Assembly (NCBI GenBank): GCA_963691655.1
Contig: OY829328.1
Location: 6,228,204 to 6,292,203, forward strand
DNA length: 64,000 nucleotides
DNA from: Toxonevra muliebris
Taxonomy: Eukaryota > Arthropoda > Insecta > Diptera > Pallopteridae
Direction: 5' to 3'
A program made the translations under genes and the position numbers. Under the pieces are notes generated by a model, which worked only from the letters and a program-made list of their open reading frames with translations, was not told where the DNA came from and made no database searches. Of the stretch, positions 1 to 13,700 are shown piece after piece; positions within the stretch are counted from its first letter, which is position 1, and each line of letters begins with the position of its first letter.

Positions 1-217
1 GTTAAAAACCATTACGGGGACCGCGTCTCAGCAGCCGAGAGGAAGTAATGGAAAAATCGCAGGAAACACTGATGGACATACCGAAAACCGATTATAAAAA
101 ATATTTCGAGGATTGAATCAAGCGCTGGCATAAGTGTGTTGCATATAGATTTAGATGAATAAACTTGTATTTTTAATTTTCTGAACAAATTCCGGGAACT
201 TTTTGATCAAGGTGGTA
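1..217 (+). mobile_element. 3' end of a dead mariner transposon
   Basis: The plus-strand frame at about 47-168 reads as the C-terminus of a mariner transposase, with the signatures PKTDYKKYFED and IKRWHKC. The Trp codon expected between them (EDW) is a TGA stop, so the copy is dead. After the stop, an AT-rich tail leads to a terminal-repeat-like end around 187-215 (GGGAACTTTTTGATCAA), followed by TA, the mariner target dinucleotide. Only the last part of the transposase is inside the window; the rest lies to the left. Confidence 0.7.
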
Positions 218-974
218 TGTTGGCTCCTGTCTATGGCAGAAAGCATTTTAATTTTGTCCGATAAAAAAAAATGATCAGATTACGAAACTTTAACAACTTT
301 ACAAATCCAAGAAATAAGAATGCTGTTAAAATACACAGACACTTTGAACATGAATGCACGAATTATTTTAATATGCAGGCAATAAATATGAGAGAAATAA
401 ATTGATGAGGTAAATAATTCATATTAAATGACTTTCAACTTTTCTTCTTGAATGAAGAATCACATAAAATGACACGGATCAGACACAAAAACAAAACATA
501 AGAGAATAAATATGTTAAGCATTTTATTTTTCTGATATTTTAGATATGTCAGCAAACATCAATATCAAATATGCACAAACACATATCCATACATGAATAT
601 AAAGAAATATGGTATACAAAAAGTTTTGCAGAAGAAATAAAAAGAATCAGCGTCAAACGGAAAAGACACTGACAATGACAATGAGAATGACGACTATGAT
701 TATGATTTGCCAGCGGTAACAAGATAGAGAAAAAATCACCGTCTGAGTCTGAGAAAAATATCACAATGACACTTAATAATGCATAAAACAATCTGACAGC
801 AGTATGTAAGTAAGTGTGTAAAAAATAAATGCTGTCAATTGATGGCATGGCATATGTTAAAGAAAATCAAGTTAGACAAGGTAAACGCAGGCAAAGACAA
901 AAAATAAAACGCATTCATTCCCAAAATTACAGAAAGTAGTTAAATGGAAATGTTTGAAATTTTTATATAACTAC
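218..974. other. 3' flank, no gene seen
   Basis: AT-rich sequence downstream of the colmedin-like gene. The 99-codon open frame on the minus strand at 549-848 is Cys/His/Phe-rich low-complexity sequence with no domain and is not considered a gene. Confidence 0.5.
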
Positions 975-1342
975 TAGTCGTACTTAACTATCGAGTATTT
1001 AGGTACTGGGTACAGAATACCAGGCTGTAAAGTAATTATCGAATAAATTATAGGAAGTTCTCCCATAGAGTGAGCCAAGCATGGCAACATTATAATTTAA
1101 AAAAAAGTCAGCAAAAAATTCAAAATATTTCCAATTTACTATGTAGCACAGTATTATATAGCACAGCAGGCCGTCGATACGTGCCGTAATTGAGTGATCT
1201 CATGGTAGTGGTCACCTCCTCGTTCGAAGCATAAAATAATCTACTGAAACTCAGTAGAGAATATAAATTATGGTTGATTACTTACACGAAAAGTATCGAG
1301 TTCTACTCGAGTGTTGAAAAGTACCCAATTTATGCACCACTA
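975..1342. mobile_element. Small hAT-like MITE
   Basis: The ends are imperfect inverted repeats: left TAGTCGTACTTAAC, right (reverse complement) TAGTGGTGCATAAA. They are flanked by an 8-bp near-duplication, ataactac at 967-974 and gtaactac at 1343-1350. An 8-bp target duplication with a TAG-type terminus fits the hAT superfamily. There is no coding capacity. The inverted repeats are short and diverged, so the call is moderate. Confidence 0.5.
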
Positions 1343-2583
1343 GTAACTACACATACACATGCATGAAATCAACTTGGCAATCATTTTTAGTTGTTGTGCA
1401 TTTGTGCAAAAGTTTCACTTATTATTTTACAAAAACCAAACTTACCATTTTGTAACATTGTGGCAACAAAAATCCAAGCATTTCGACGCAAACCTACTAT
1501 GTACAGTTAAAGTCAAATATTCACACCTCCACGCTCGTGCATTACTTAGTTTAATGTTGCAATGTTTGTGGTTGCATACCCCAAAAAGTTCAGATGCCTG
1601 GTGTCTTTTTCGTTATGGTTACGTTAGAAACGTATGCAAATTGTACATATGTAGTTAGTGATTCACTGGCTGACTATCTCAACTGTTTAACAAGCTCGGA
1701 ATGACTTTTAGTATCATTTTACCATTTTGAAATGAAACTTTAAACATTTTTTTACAAGGACACCACAATAGTTGTATGACTGCTTCTTTGAGTGAACCCG
1801 TACTCGATCCTGGTGCTCTTTCGCTTCACATAATAGGCAGGACTAATACTAAGTACTGAACAGAAACTTGGGGAATATGGTTGACGAACAGCTGATGTAA
1901 GTTTTAGTACATGATACCATTGTATAGTGGATCCAGTCAATGTCCAATGAAAGTCATGCATGCCAGTAATGTGACCTATAAGTATTTTCGAAGATTCGTA
2001 ATCAAATGGTTACTATTTACCACGACTAGAAGATGACAAAATGCATTCTCTTTTCTGCACGTAGTAAAGCAGCACAGTGATCAAATATTCCTATTATGAG
2101 CAACTAGATACCTGTTAAAGTGGCAACCCGTAATGATGTGAAAATTTCCTTTGATATCTTCAGTCACTAGTGGTCGGCATGGTTCGATAGGCCCCAAATT
2201 GTCAAAGAAAGGATCTTCGACTTACACAACGCCACCGAATTAATTGAATATTATTATTAGTATTTGCTCTATATGCTAATGAACAGGTAGAGGTTGGAAG
2301 TTTTTGCATAATCACTAATCACTAATTTTTCTGGGTATAGAGACACAGGCCAGCGGGAAATTGATTACTGTCAGCAACGGAAGGACGTCTGCAAATACCT
2401 GTTCCTCCAGATGACTCCAGAAATTCCATGGATAGCCCAAAGTTATCAGCAAAAGTGGTGCAGATAGTATGTTCGCCTGTTAGACGCTGGTTTTGAGCTC
2501 AAGCGACAGCGTGAGTTGGCTATTGTGCAACAATCGACATTTGAACGCTTCGGAGCCTGCACTCTTATGATTCTAAGGAACTG
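1343..2583. other. 3' flank, no gene seen
   Basis: No open frame here has recognisable protein content. The part from about 2340 to 2583 directly precedes the LINE and may include decayed LINE sequence, but I could not identify it. Confidence 0.4.
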
Positions 2584-4775
2584 TGTATGCCATTAAAAAC
2601 TATATATGGGTATTCAGACGTTAATGCAAAGAAAAGCCACATTTCTTTAGATTACAATTTTAAAAAAACTGACTCTACAAAACTGAAAAATTACCTATCT
2701 GAAATAGATTGGAAGTCATTGCTCACGCGTGACTCCCAAGCTACTGTTTCCTCACTTAATAATGCGGTTGAACAATTCAATAATTATCTTTATGAGGGCT
2801 TTAGTCTTTCTGTCCCCAAATGTAATTTAAATAAATCTAAATTTCCTAATTGGTTTAATAATGATCTTCGTAAACTAAGAAACCGAAAGACTCATTGACT
2901 GATTTTTCTAAATATACTAATCTCCGCTACAGGTATCAATTGGTGTGTAAAGCTTGTTATAATGGATATTTAAATAAAGTTAATGATGCGCTGAAACAGG
3001 ACCCTCAATCCTTTTGGGAGTTTGTGAACATAAAACGCAAAGATTCCGGATTTCCGTCGAGGATGTCTTTTAATGAATGTGAATCAGATACTGAACAAAC
3101 GATTCGCAATCTTTTCGCTAATTTTTTTTATGTCAACATATTCAAAAATACCCTATCAAAGCGATATTTATCCTTACTCTTTGTCTCCAGTTGATATTTC
3201 TTTCTCATCTGTTGATAAAACAGTTGTTTTGGACTATATGAGAAATCTTAAAACATGTGCAAACTCCGGCCCTGATAACATTTCAGAATGTATTCTGAAA
3301 GACTGTTGCCAAGAACTTTTCGAACCCATCTCTCTTCTATTTAACCATTCTTTAAAATGTGGCCATTCCCCCCGAGGCTTGGAAGATCTCATACATTATT
3401 CCGCTACACAAGTCTGGAAGTAAATCTTTAATTAACAACTACCGTGGCATAGCAAAACTTAGTGCCATTCCCAAACTTTTTGAAAAAATTATTTGCTCAC
3501 AAATCAGTTTTAGGTTAGGTTAGGTTGGAGTGGCTGTCGAGAGACACACTTAGGCCTGAACGGCCCATTGTGATACCACAAATCAGTTTTAATCTTTATA
3601 AATCTATTTCACCTTTTCAACATGGGTTTTTACCCGGCAAATCGACAACAACTAACCTTGTTGAATTCACTTCAAGAGTGATTGAAGGTTTTGCCAATGG
3701 ATTACAAACTGATGTTGTATACACCGACTTTAGTTAGACTTTTGACGTAGTAAATCATAGTTTGCTTTTGCTTAAATTACGTAATATTGGTTTCCCGCCA
3801 CGGTTACTTAAATGGATTTCTTCTTACCTTGCAAATCGAACACAGAGTGTTTTGTTCAAAAGCTGTAAATCTAATAGTTTTCCTGTTACTTCGGGCGTCC
3901 CTCAGGGGAGCCACCTTGGTCCCATTCTTTTCTTACTCTTCATTAACGATTTACCTAATATTTTTCAGCACTGTACAATTTTAATGTACGCTGATGATGT
4001 TAAATTATTTTATGCTTTGACGAATATTGATGACACTAAGTTACTTTAAAATGATTAAAATCAACTGTATAGTTGGTGTAGCTTAAACTTAATTAAGCTG
4101 AATTTAAATAAATGTAAGCCTCCTTTATTATTTAACTATAATATTGATAATTATAAGCTTGAAATTGTTTCAGCATTTGTGGACCTTGGTGTTACTATGG
4201 ACCGCAAGCTTTGTTTTATTACACTCATTAATAAGGCATCTAGTGTAATCGGTTTCATTAAACGCTGGGCGAAAGAATTTGATGACCCTTATGTTACCAA
4301 ACTATTATTTGTTTCGTTAGTACGCCCAATATTAGAGTATGCCTCAATAGTTTGGTGTCCATATTATAAGTGCCATGAAAATTCCTTAGAATCGGTCCAA
4401 AAACAATTTCTACTTTTCTGCTTACGTGGTTTACCTTGAAACCCGAATTTAAACCTTCCATCGTATGAAAATTGTTTGAAACTAATTGCATTACCGTCTT
4501 TAAAAACGCGTAGAACTATGTTAAATTCAACATTCATACTTAAACTTTTCCAGGGCAAAATAAATAGCACTTATCTTTTAAGCAGGTTAAATATCAATAT
4601 ACCTACGCACTCTACAAGGAACTATACTTTATTACGTTTGAAAACTTATAATAGTAATTACTTAAAACTTGAACCTTTTAATAATGCCTGCATTGATTTT
4701 AATAAAGTTTATCACTTAATAAATTTTTCTGATTCGCTAATTTCGATTAAAATTCTTTCTGAAATTAACAATTAA
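2584..4775 (+). pseudogene. 5'-truncated CR1/Jockey-type LINE, broken ORF2
   Basis: Conceptual translation in several frames gives a non-LTR reverse transcriptase. The linker before RT (KFPNWFNNDLRKL, then DPQSFWEFVNIKRK) is at about 2584-3120. The RT core is interrupted by a short insertion at 3513-3576 and continues with FQHGFLPGKSTTTNL, SGVPQGSHLGPILF and the YADD catalytic box (LMYADDVKLF, about 3985). The thumb region with VRPILEYASIVW is near 4320. Frames change at about 2895, 3120 and 4050, and DFSKAFD-type residues read DFS-stop-TFD at 3735. The endonuclease domain is missing. It lies outside the colmedin-like gene, downstream of its 3' end. Clade assignment (CR1, Daphne or Jockey) is approximate. 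Confidence 0.85.
3513..3576 (-). mobile_element. 64-bp LINE 3'-tail insertion with 15-bp TSD
   Basis: A 64-nt block interrupts the RT frame of the surrounding LINE and is flanked by a perfect 15-bp duplication, CACAAATCAGTTTTA, at 3498-3512 and 3577-3591. Read on the minus strand, it starts GTATCACAATGGGCC and ends in CCAACCTAACCTAACC. The same start and end motifs occur in the 3' UTR of the RNase H-type LINE fragment at 24198-24300. It is therefore an extremely 5'-truncated retrotransposition event of that family. Confidence 0.8.
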
Positions 4776-5784
4776 TTCTCTCCACTATCCAGCCATTTTG
4801 TGCTTAGTGGAACTCTCTCCCCTCGTTTTTTTGCTACCGTACGCGCTTCTGTTGTGTGATCCGGGTCACTCTACTACGGTAACCCATTCGTAGTAGCGCC
4901 CCTCGGTCGGCTGGGCGGGAGGTGGGCGTGGCATTCGTCGAAAAAAAAAAAATTAGCACCTCACCAACAATAATTCAAATTACGCACTGCTTCAACTCAA
5001 TGCGTCATTGCGACAGAGTAAGATTGCGAATTGATAAACAGCTGATTGCTGCTTAAATTCGTAGGAATCATTATTTTTCAATAAGGTGATAATATTTTGA
5101 TAGTTAAACTGTTGCGCTCAGTTTAGGCGAATGTTAAAGTTTATATTTCCTTTTGTCGCCTTCCCTCTCGCTTATTAAATTGGAAATTAAAAAATTATAA
5201 AAACCCATTAATAAAATGCAAACAATAAAATTTTAATTAAATTAATTTTTTACACCATTACACAAAAATACATAAATTTTATTTCAATTTGATTTGCTTT
5301 ACAAAGTTAATTTTTATGTCGTATCTATATATCTATCAGTATGAGCAGGTTCTGGTAGTAGAGTCTCCCATTTTGATTTATAGTTTCTCAGCTAACACAT
5401 ACACGTACATACATACTAACGTATAGAACAAGTACACATGTGTGTATGCATTACACGGTAATTGATAAAAAATAGTTGCACATTTTTTACAGCTTACAAT
5501 TTTTTGCTTATGCTTAAAACTATAATTAGTAAAGATTTAATTATTCGTAAAAATTGTTGTTGTTTTGTTTTAAAATCAAGTCCATATATTTAAAAAAAAA
5601 AATCAAAATCGCACTATATTGTTTTTTGCAGATTTTTTTTTTGTTTTTTGTCTGTCGTTTTCATATTCGTGTTGTTTCTGTTTTCATTTTGATTTTATCG
5701 CAGGCATTTATTATTATTTATTTTTTTTTTTTTTAATATTTTTAATCATTTTAATTATTTTGTTTCCATTGTTGTGTGCGCTGT
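4776..5784. other. 3' flank and probable 3' UTR of the colmedin-like gene
   Basis: Just left of the stop codon the plus strand is very T-rich. On the minus (gene) strand there is an AATAAA at 5707-5712, about 75 nt after the stop, and a second close by, so a short 3' UTR is possible. The plus-strand open frames at 5554-5840 are low-complexity Phe/Leu/Ile translations of this T-rich tract. The true poly(A) site cannot be set from sequence alone. Confidence 0.4.
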
Positions 5785-5871
5785 TTATGAATGCTCGCCA
5801 CTGTTTACATTATGCTCGTGTGAGCGTATGGGATACGTGAGTGAACTTCCCTTGTCCATTGAGTATAATTC
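5785..5871 (-). CDS. Colmedin-like exon 15: last blade strand and stop
   Basis: After the acceptor tttgtttgcag, 28 codons and a TAA follow: [20 protein letters not shown] plus NVNSGEHS. Olfactomedin domains end NPLTxELYxWDxGxxLTYPIRY, so the join from exon 14 is exactly what is expected. It is separated from exon 14 by 17.7 kb. No other terminal exon was seen between them. Confidence 0.88.
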   Translation of the reverse strand, partial: ELYSMDKGSSLTYPIRSHEHNVNSGEHS

Positions 5872-8800
5872 CTGCAAACAAAAAACAAACAGAAACCAAA
5901 AAGGATAAAAGGATTATTGGTATTTACATTCAAAATTGTGCACTCAAGGAATTTATTTATAAATAGATCGTTTTATTGTAATAAATTGATTTAAAATTAA
6001 ATTCAAATTACTTATTTGGTATTTAATTTACTAATTTGGAAAATTATGCAATTAATTTAGATATTTCTGCTGGCAGCCGATGCGAATATAAAAGCCTATT
6101 GTCTATGTTTATAATGTTGGTTAAGTTTTGTTGAACGAATAAACTAAATTTATTCCACTGAATCATTTTTCAGTGAATAATTATAATTATATCAAACAAT
6201 ATGTATTTGAACTTCAAAGCATTTCCTTCTGGTTTTTGATTGATTGCTGGTAATTAGTTGAGCGAGGTTAAGCTGCTGCGATCCTATATTAACGCAGTAT
6301 AGCAACTGAATTTTTTAGGCAGAGCAGTAGCAACAAGAACAGGTTAATACACTTGGTATGCCAATTGGCATGTGCATCCAACTGTAAAGTAAACTGTAAA
6401 GTGATTTTGTTTACGCTTAGATATAATTCAGCCTAACGGATTCATGGTTCGGTTTTACAGGCTGATGTATTTGATATACTAAACTCATAGAGAAAAACGC
6501 TGAAAATTCCGCTTTGGCTAGTCCAGTGACTTAACATTATCATCAAACACAATAGTCTGCATTTAATATGACTGCCCAGCCTCTCAAGAATATGGAATGT
6601 GCGAGAGTCTAAACTTATCATTGGCTTCATTGGCTACCCATAATAGGAACGCACATAATCTTATTTTTTTCGAAAATATGGTAATAGCTAATTACAGTCT
6701 GAACTACAATGAAATATATATATATTTTTTTTAATAATTTGATGACTCGATCAGTAACGAAACACACGTGTTCTGCGTAAATTAAGTTTTATTCAGTCAT
6801 ACAACTAATGTTACAAAAGGCGGGTGAAAACTTAAATATTTTATTGATTCAAATATGTAACACTATGCGGTACAAAAAATGTGATTGAAGTCAGAATATG
6901 CTTGTTGAATAACGAAAGTGCTACGGAGTATTGTAGTTAACTCTGTTTTGAGTCTCTTTTACGCTGTCTTAAAGCATTTTTAAACAATTTGATATCGTAA
7001 AGTTTATGATATCTTGGTTATTTTCGCATCTGAGAACGTTTATGTGTTCATCACCTTACAGTAAAATCTTTTGGAAAACATATTTTTGGAAAGTGTTAAC
7101 CCATTATTTCCATCGTTTATGGGTATTTTTTCACCTTTTAACAAGAATACGCTCTTTTACCCTATTACGAAGGTTCTATGAAAGCTAATACGTTTTAGAA
7201 AAATGTTGCTCATAAACACCTAAACCTGGTTTTAGAATTACCACAAGTGAATTGAAAAATAAAAAAATACTGGTAATTTTTACATGGTGACAATTGTAAA
7301 GTGACGCAAGTTTAATACTCTGCAGCAAGCTTTGCCATTTACCGTTACTTTAATTTAAAAAGCAAATTCATTCATCATTGGCTTTGCTTTTAATTTCATT
7401 TGAATTTTTGTTATTACATTTTTGAAATTTCCATAAAAATGGACAAAGAAAATATTCGTCGTGAAATTATGAAATTTCATTTGGCAAATTATAGTAGCCG
7501 TCAAATTGCAAAGGCTTTAAATTTGTCAAGTCGTACGGTAGACCGAGCTATTATTCGATATAATGAAACTGGGGGTTTTGGAGATAGAGACCGGGGAAAA
7601 TTTTCAACAGTTACCACTACTGGTTTAACAGAAAAAATTCGTAAACGAATCAAGCGAAATCCAAGGCGCTCAATGAGAAAAATCGCTAAGGAAGTGGGAG
7701 TAAACCGTGAAACAGTGCGAATCATTGCAAAATCAAAGCTTAATCTTAAGCCGTACAAGATCCGAAAAGCTCAAGATCTGACACAAACAAGAAAGATTTG
7801 CGACTGCAAAGATGCAAGGCGTTGCTACGCTCCTCCGTGTTAAAAAATGTTGAAAATATCTTGTTTACAGATGAAAAAATTTTCACGGTTGAACAACATT
7901 TCAATGCGCAAAATGACCGAATGTGGCTAACATCATCATCGCAACAAAATAGGACTGTTGGCCGAGTTCAAAAGCCAGCTTCCGTTATGGTATGGGCTGG
8001 AGTTTCCGCTAATGCCAGAACCCCTCTAATATTCGTTGAAGGGGGTGTTAAAATTGACCAGGCTGTTTATCGGAGCATTTTAAATGAACATGTTCTTCTC
8101 TGGGCCAAGATACATTTGGAAATGAAAACTGGACTAGATACATTTGGAAATGAAAACTGGACTTTCCAGCAAGATTCTGCACCTTCCCACATGGCAAAAT
8201 TAACGCAAACATGGATAAAAGACAATTTTTCTGGATTCATAACATCTCAAGAATGGCCACCATACTCCCCAGACTTGAATCCAATGGACTACTCTATTTG
8301 GAGTATTTTAGAGAGTAAGGCTTGTGCATCTCAACACCACAGTCTGGAGTCGCTGACAAATTCATTAGAGAAAGCCTGGACTGAAATTGATCAGGAAGTC
8401 CTGCGGCGAACAGTCCTATGATTTCCGGATCGATTGAAGGCATGTGTGCAGGCTAAAGGAGGTTATATTGAATGAGGTGGGGTTCAAATGAATGCATATA
8501 TATTCAGCAAAGTTAACACTTAATTGTACTTAATGGAAGTACGTTCTTTTGAAAATAACTGCTGAAATGTGTGCGTCACTTTACGATTGTCACCCTGTAT
8601 ATGTTGAATTTTTCATTTGTTTATTTTTCTTATATTTTATTTCTTTCCCAGTATTCCCCACTTGTATAATTTTCGCTTGTGGTAATTTTAAAACCAGTGT
8701 TTAGTAGCCTAAATACTTTGACAACTTTGACTGATACTATAAATTATAAGATATTTTTTAATCTTGTTGTATTAGGATGTTAAAAAATAGTAAATAAATA

Positions 8801-10706
8801 AGTAAATAAAATAAATTTTTCTAGAATACATTAGCCTTCTGTTGATTATCTTTTTCTAGAAAGTGCCACCAAAAACTCATAAAAGTTGAGGTCAATGGGT
8901 TAATACATCCAAAATATATTCTACATTAGATTTTACTATAAGGAGCTGAACACATATGTAAATGTTCTCATGCAAAAATAACTAAGATGTCTTTAGGGCA
9001 ACTTTGGGAGTTCGTAAAAAAAAAATTTGACGTTGAGGCTCAGACCGGAGTTAACCACAATGCTCTGGAGCACTTTCACTATCCAGCAAGAATACCTTGA
9101 TTGCTATTACTTTTTAACATCCTCAATTAGCCACACAGCGTAATTCATAAAAAATGAATACATACATATTTAGAAAATCAAGCATAATAATTAAAAATGA
9201 GTTTTACAAAACTTTTGATAAAGTATAACAAGTGATTGCCACACTACACGCACTTCCTAGTTTAACAATAGATTAAACGAAACAGATTTGCACAGTTTGT
9301 TAAGAGTTGCAAAAGATGAATTTAAATTGATTCTACAAAAACTGTTAAGTCTAACAATGAAAGTTATATCTTGTTTCAAACCAATTTATATCGTGAAATA
9401 TTTTTAGTTATTTCTAACTTTTTAAAGGACGGTTTCAGATTAAAAACTTAAACGGCATTTAAGCTAATTGTCGATTATAATTGCTTAATGCTTAATAATT
9501 AAAATGGTGCTTAATTTTTTACATCTTTCAGATCATTGATGTTTAAGTATTGAATTTGTGTGGCAGCACTGCTTCATGGACGTCGATTTATTATAATATT
9601 TAATAATATTTCATATTCTTTGTCAAGATTCTTATTATCTTTATTTTATTTTTTCACAAACACTTTTATCTCATCGTTATTTTTTGTTGTTCAAAATAGG
9701 CATTAAAATACAGAGTGATGAAATTGAAATTTGTAAATTAATTGTTGATTGTGCTTTAAATTGCTGATCTGAAACTGCCTCTTCAGGACTGAAAGTCACA
9801 TTCAAATATGTAAGCAGATTCTCAAATATTTATGAATTTATGAAGGATTCGATTTCAAGTATTACACACACATTGTTTAGCTATTTATTTACCATATACT
9901 CAAACATATTAGATTTATTTGCATGTGTAAACGTGTTTCTCGCTTAAGTCTTAAATTCAAGCTACGTGGTAGGTATATTTAATCAAACAATTCATTTGCA
10001 TGTTGCCATATAACAATGTCAAGACATATGTCTTTATTTGTCTTTTGTATGCTCACAGACTGACATAAAAATAAGTAATTGTAAGAAGAAGAAAAAATGT
10101 CACAAAGAAAAGAAAATTTTAATTTGCGACATTTAAAAAAAAAAATCCATATCTAAATTTATTTAAATACGACTTTGCAAACAGCGAATAAAATAATATG
10201 TATCTAAACCTAACAACTGAGCATTTGTCTGTGTCTGTATATTAGAGTGAATCGGGGGCTTTTGTTGCCCATCATGACTGTGTGTTTTGATAAGAAGGGG
10301 TGAGTGAATGGAAAATGGATGACATTTTTTTTTAACTCCTCTCCCGCATTTGGAGTTATATACAGTTTTTACTAACTTTTCTTCCCAAAGAACCACTTGG
10401 AATATTGAATGGAAAACTTCCATAATATCAGCTAGTAATAAAGTTGCAGTTATGTCACTGTTTCAGTACTTTACTTTGAATCTATTGTATTTAATCGGGA
10501 AAACGTTTTTTCCTTGTATTTAAAACTTTGTGTACCAGGATTTTTTGGATTTAAAACCCAAATTCTGGCCTCCATTTTCAACGAAATAGAGTAAAAATTT
10601 AAAAAATCGACGAAAAGTGAAATCACTTTTTGCCCTCTTTTTTGAAATAAAAAGAGTCATTGCCCTCTTCTCAAGTAAAAACTGTCATAATGGGCGTTTC
10701 ACCCTC

Positions 10707-10747
<41 letters not shown>

Positions 10748-13700
10748 TATAGATACACATACATATGTATGTATATAAATAAATATATACCTACAGATAT
10801 GAATTTTTGATTTGTACATTTACTAAGTGAAACACTTTCATATATTCGCACACATTCTTGTGGAATTCTGAAGTATATACAACGTTCTTTCATTCACACA
10901 TAAATACATACTCGTACATACATAAAACCATTAGAATGTATAAATTTACACTTTTGAATTTACGGTAGAATATTTTGTAAATATTATATTTTCAGCTGCA
11001 ATTGCTTAATATTGATGAGCAGCAACATACATAAATACATATAGATAAAAATGTGTAAATATGTTTTTGTATATGTATGAATGTTTTTTATCCTTGAAAT
11101 AGTATTATTATTCCTATTAAGCTTCATTTATTTACAAATGTTTTTGTTGAAATTCTTGTTAAAATTAAATTAAGTCATAATTTTTTGAACCTGTTGTTTT
11201 CTTTTGCTTGTTCATGTTTTCATAATGATAACGATTAAAATCAAATTTTAATATGATATGATAACGATAAATAATTCACACCGAATTTAAAATAGTTTGA
11301 TAATGCCTAAGACATGTGTTGTCTACAATATGCCTCTAAGTATATACAGGCTGATATATTTGTAAGTATATATGTGCATTAGATGGCTTATTTTGCTAAA
11401 GTATTTCAGATCTTAATTGTGACAGCGGAATATGAAAATAGGGTGCTAAAAACCAATTGAAATTAAAAAAAAAATTTAAATTTGTGAAAACTGGGTGCGC
11501 TACTCCGAAAACCGTGATTTTAAAGGATGTTTTACAATAGGTTTGGGATTTTGTATGGAAAAAGTATTCAACTTGCATATAAAAGATTTTCTGATATCCA
11601 TACCTACGTAAAAAATGCCGCTATAGTGAATGGCGTACCCAGTTTGTTGATACAACTGAACACAAAGCCACCCCTAGCGCCTAAAGTGGCCATTTTTTTT
11701 TTGAAGTTAGCGGTAATTTTTTAAAAATTAAAGTACGTAGCATTGTAGGTAATTCAATTTAGTTTATTTAAAACACAAAAATTTTTCAAATCGAGTAATA
11801 TTTGAACTAGTAAGTTAATTTTTAATGAACCTATGTCGAGTACAATCAAGTTCACCTTTGACAAATGTCATCAAAAAATTGCACGAAAAAAAACAAAGCA
11901 GGAGTTGTAAAAATTGTCTTATCGTGGAAATTTGTAATCTTTATTTTCGTCTATCAATTACAGTATTTTTAGAGCACGATTTGTAAATAGCGGAAATCCC
12001 CATATAACACGATGCCACTATAGCACGATTTCCTTCCAACATGATTTGTGAATAGCTGAATCCCTTGTTTAACACGATTAAGGGAAAAAAATTTAGAAAT
12101 TCAAATCGCTTTTTAAATTTGTTAATAAGCTATTTAACTATGACTCTAATTTTTATTTGTTATATGGTATTTATCAAATTCCAGTTCACTCTGTGTTCTA
12201 GTTTCATTGTCATTTTTACTTGTTAAATACAAATTTTTTCTTTAAATGTTCCAATAAATTTTCTGTTGAGTGCTTATTATTCAAAATTTTTTATATGAAA
12301 TCAATGTTATTTCCTTTTTTTTTTTTTCTTTTTACAACCAAAAATAAAAACTTTAATTTATTTTTAAAAGTGAAAAAATGTATCAAACCGTACAAAAAGT
12401 TAAAATATACATGAATCAAATGAATGCCCCTGAATGTGACAGCTCGAACGAGCACTTATCCCAAAAAGTTGTTTTTTAAACTCTTGGAACATATCCCTGT
12501 TTTTGTACTACTTTCTTGTCCCGTATAATACAATTTCGTATATAATGCGGCAGATTTCTAAATTCTTGGAAACTAACTCCGCACTATAACATGAATTCGC
12601 ACAACACAATGCTTTTTTGGAACCTAACAATCGTGTTATACGGGGGACACCTGTATTACATATTGATATAAATCAACAATTTTGACGCAAGCGATTAAGT
12701 ATGTAGAAAACTTTAAAAGTTAGTAATTACTTCTTAATTGGTAAGTTTCACTAATTTAAGGTAATTTTTTCAACGTCTGCTTTGTTTTTTGCAATTTTCT
12801 GGCAACATTTGTCAAAGATGAACTTGATTGTACTCGACATAGGTTCACTAAAAGTTAATTTATTAGTTCAAATACAACTCGATTTGAAAAATTTTTGTGT
12901 TTTAAATAAACTAAATTGAATTACCTACAATGCTACGTACTGTAATTTTTAAAAAATTACCACCAACTTCAAAATCCTAACGGGTGAATTTGAAAATTCG
13001 TAAAAAAAGTGCCAAATGGCCACTTTAGGCGCTAGGGGTGGCTTTGTGTTCAGTTGTATCAACAAACTGGGTACGCCATTCACTTTACGTAGGTATGGAT
13101 ATCTGAAAATCTTTTATATACAAGTTGAATACTTTTTCCATACAAAATCTCAAACCTATTGTAAAACATCCTTTAAAATCACGGTTTTCGGAGTAGCGCA
13201 TCCAATTTTCTCAAATTTAAATTTTTTTTTCATTTTAATTGGTTTTTAGCACCCTATTTTCATATTCTGCTGTCACAATTAAGATCTGAAATACTTTAGC
13301 AAAATGTATGGAGCAAATAAGGCATCTAATGTGCATGCATACACTTAGCTACATAAGTGAACATACGATTTTTTTCCAATTCCATTTTCCAACATAATAA
13401 TTAAATTTTTTTGATCCAGTTTTATTTAACTCATCATTATAAACTAAGAAAACCTAAAAATAAATAAGTGAATATGTAAAATAAATAAATGAAAATTTTT
13501 AAAAATGTATCAAAAATTAAAGTTTAATAAATATTTTTCATGGCCTCCTTTAGCTTCAACGACTTTAAATAAACGAGACAACATAGACAAGTTTAGGTTT
13601 TTTGTAATTTCTTGAGATTACAAAAAAAAAAAAAAAAACGGCTTTCCTTTTCCTTATTCTTGCATGCTTTGTTTGCTGTTGTTGTCAATATAAAACAAAA

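Larger units (their letters stand above)
7100..8899. mobile_element. TTAA-flanked piggyBac-like MITE carrying a nested maT element
   Basis: Perfect TTAA duplications lie at 7096-7099 and 8900-8903. Termini are CCCATTATTTCC on the left and CCCATTGACCTC on the right (reverse complement). A second inverted match, near CTAAACCTGGTTTTA at about 7220 and its partner at 8660-8705, flanks the inner insertion. Without the 1.3 kb maT copy the element is about 485 bp, the same size as two other TTAA elements here. There is no coding capacity. Confidence 0.7.

Noticed and set aside
549..848. 99-codon minus-strand frame with hydrophobic start
   Set aside because: Low-complexity composition (HSRHSHCHCQC) and no downstream exon or signal; unlikely to be coding.
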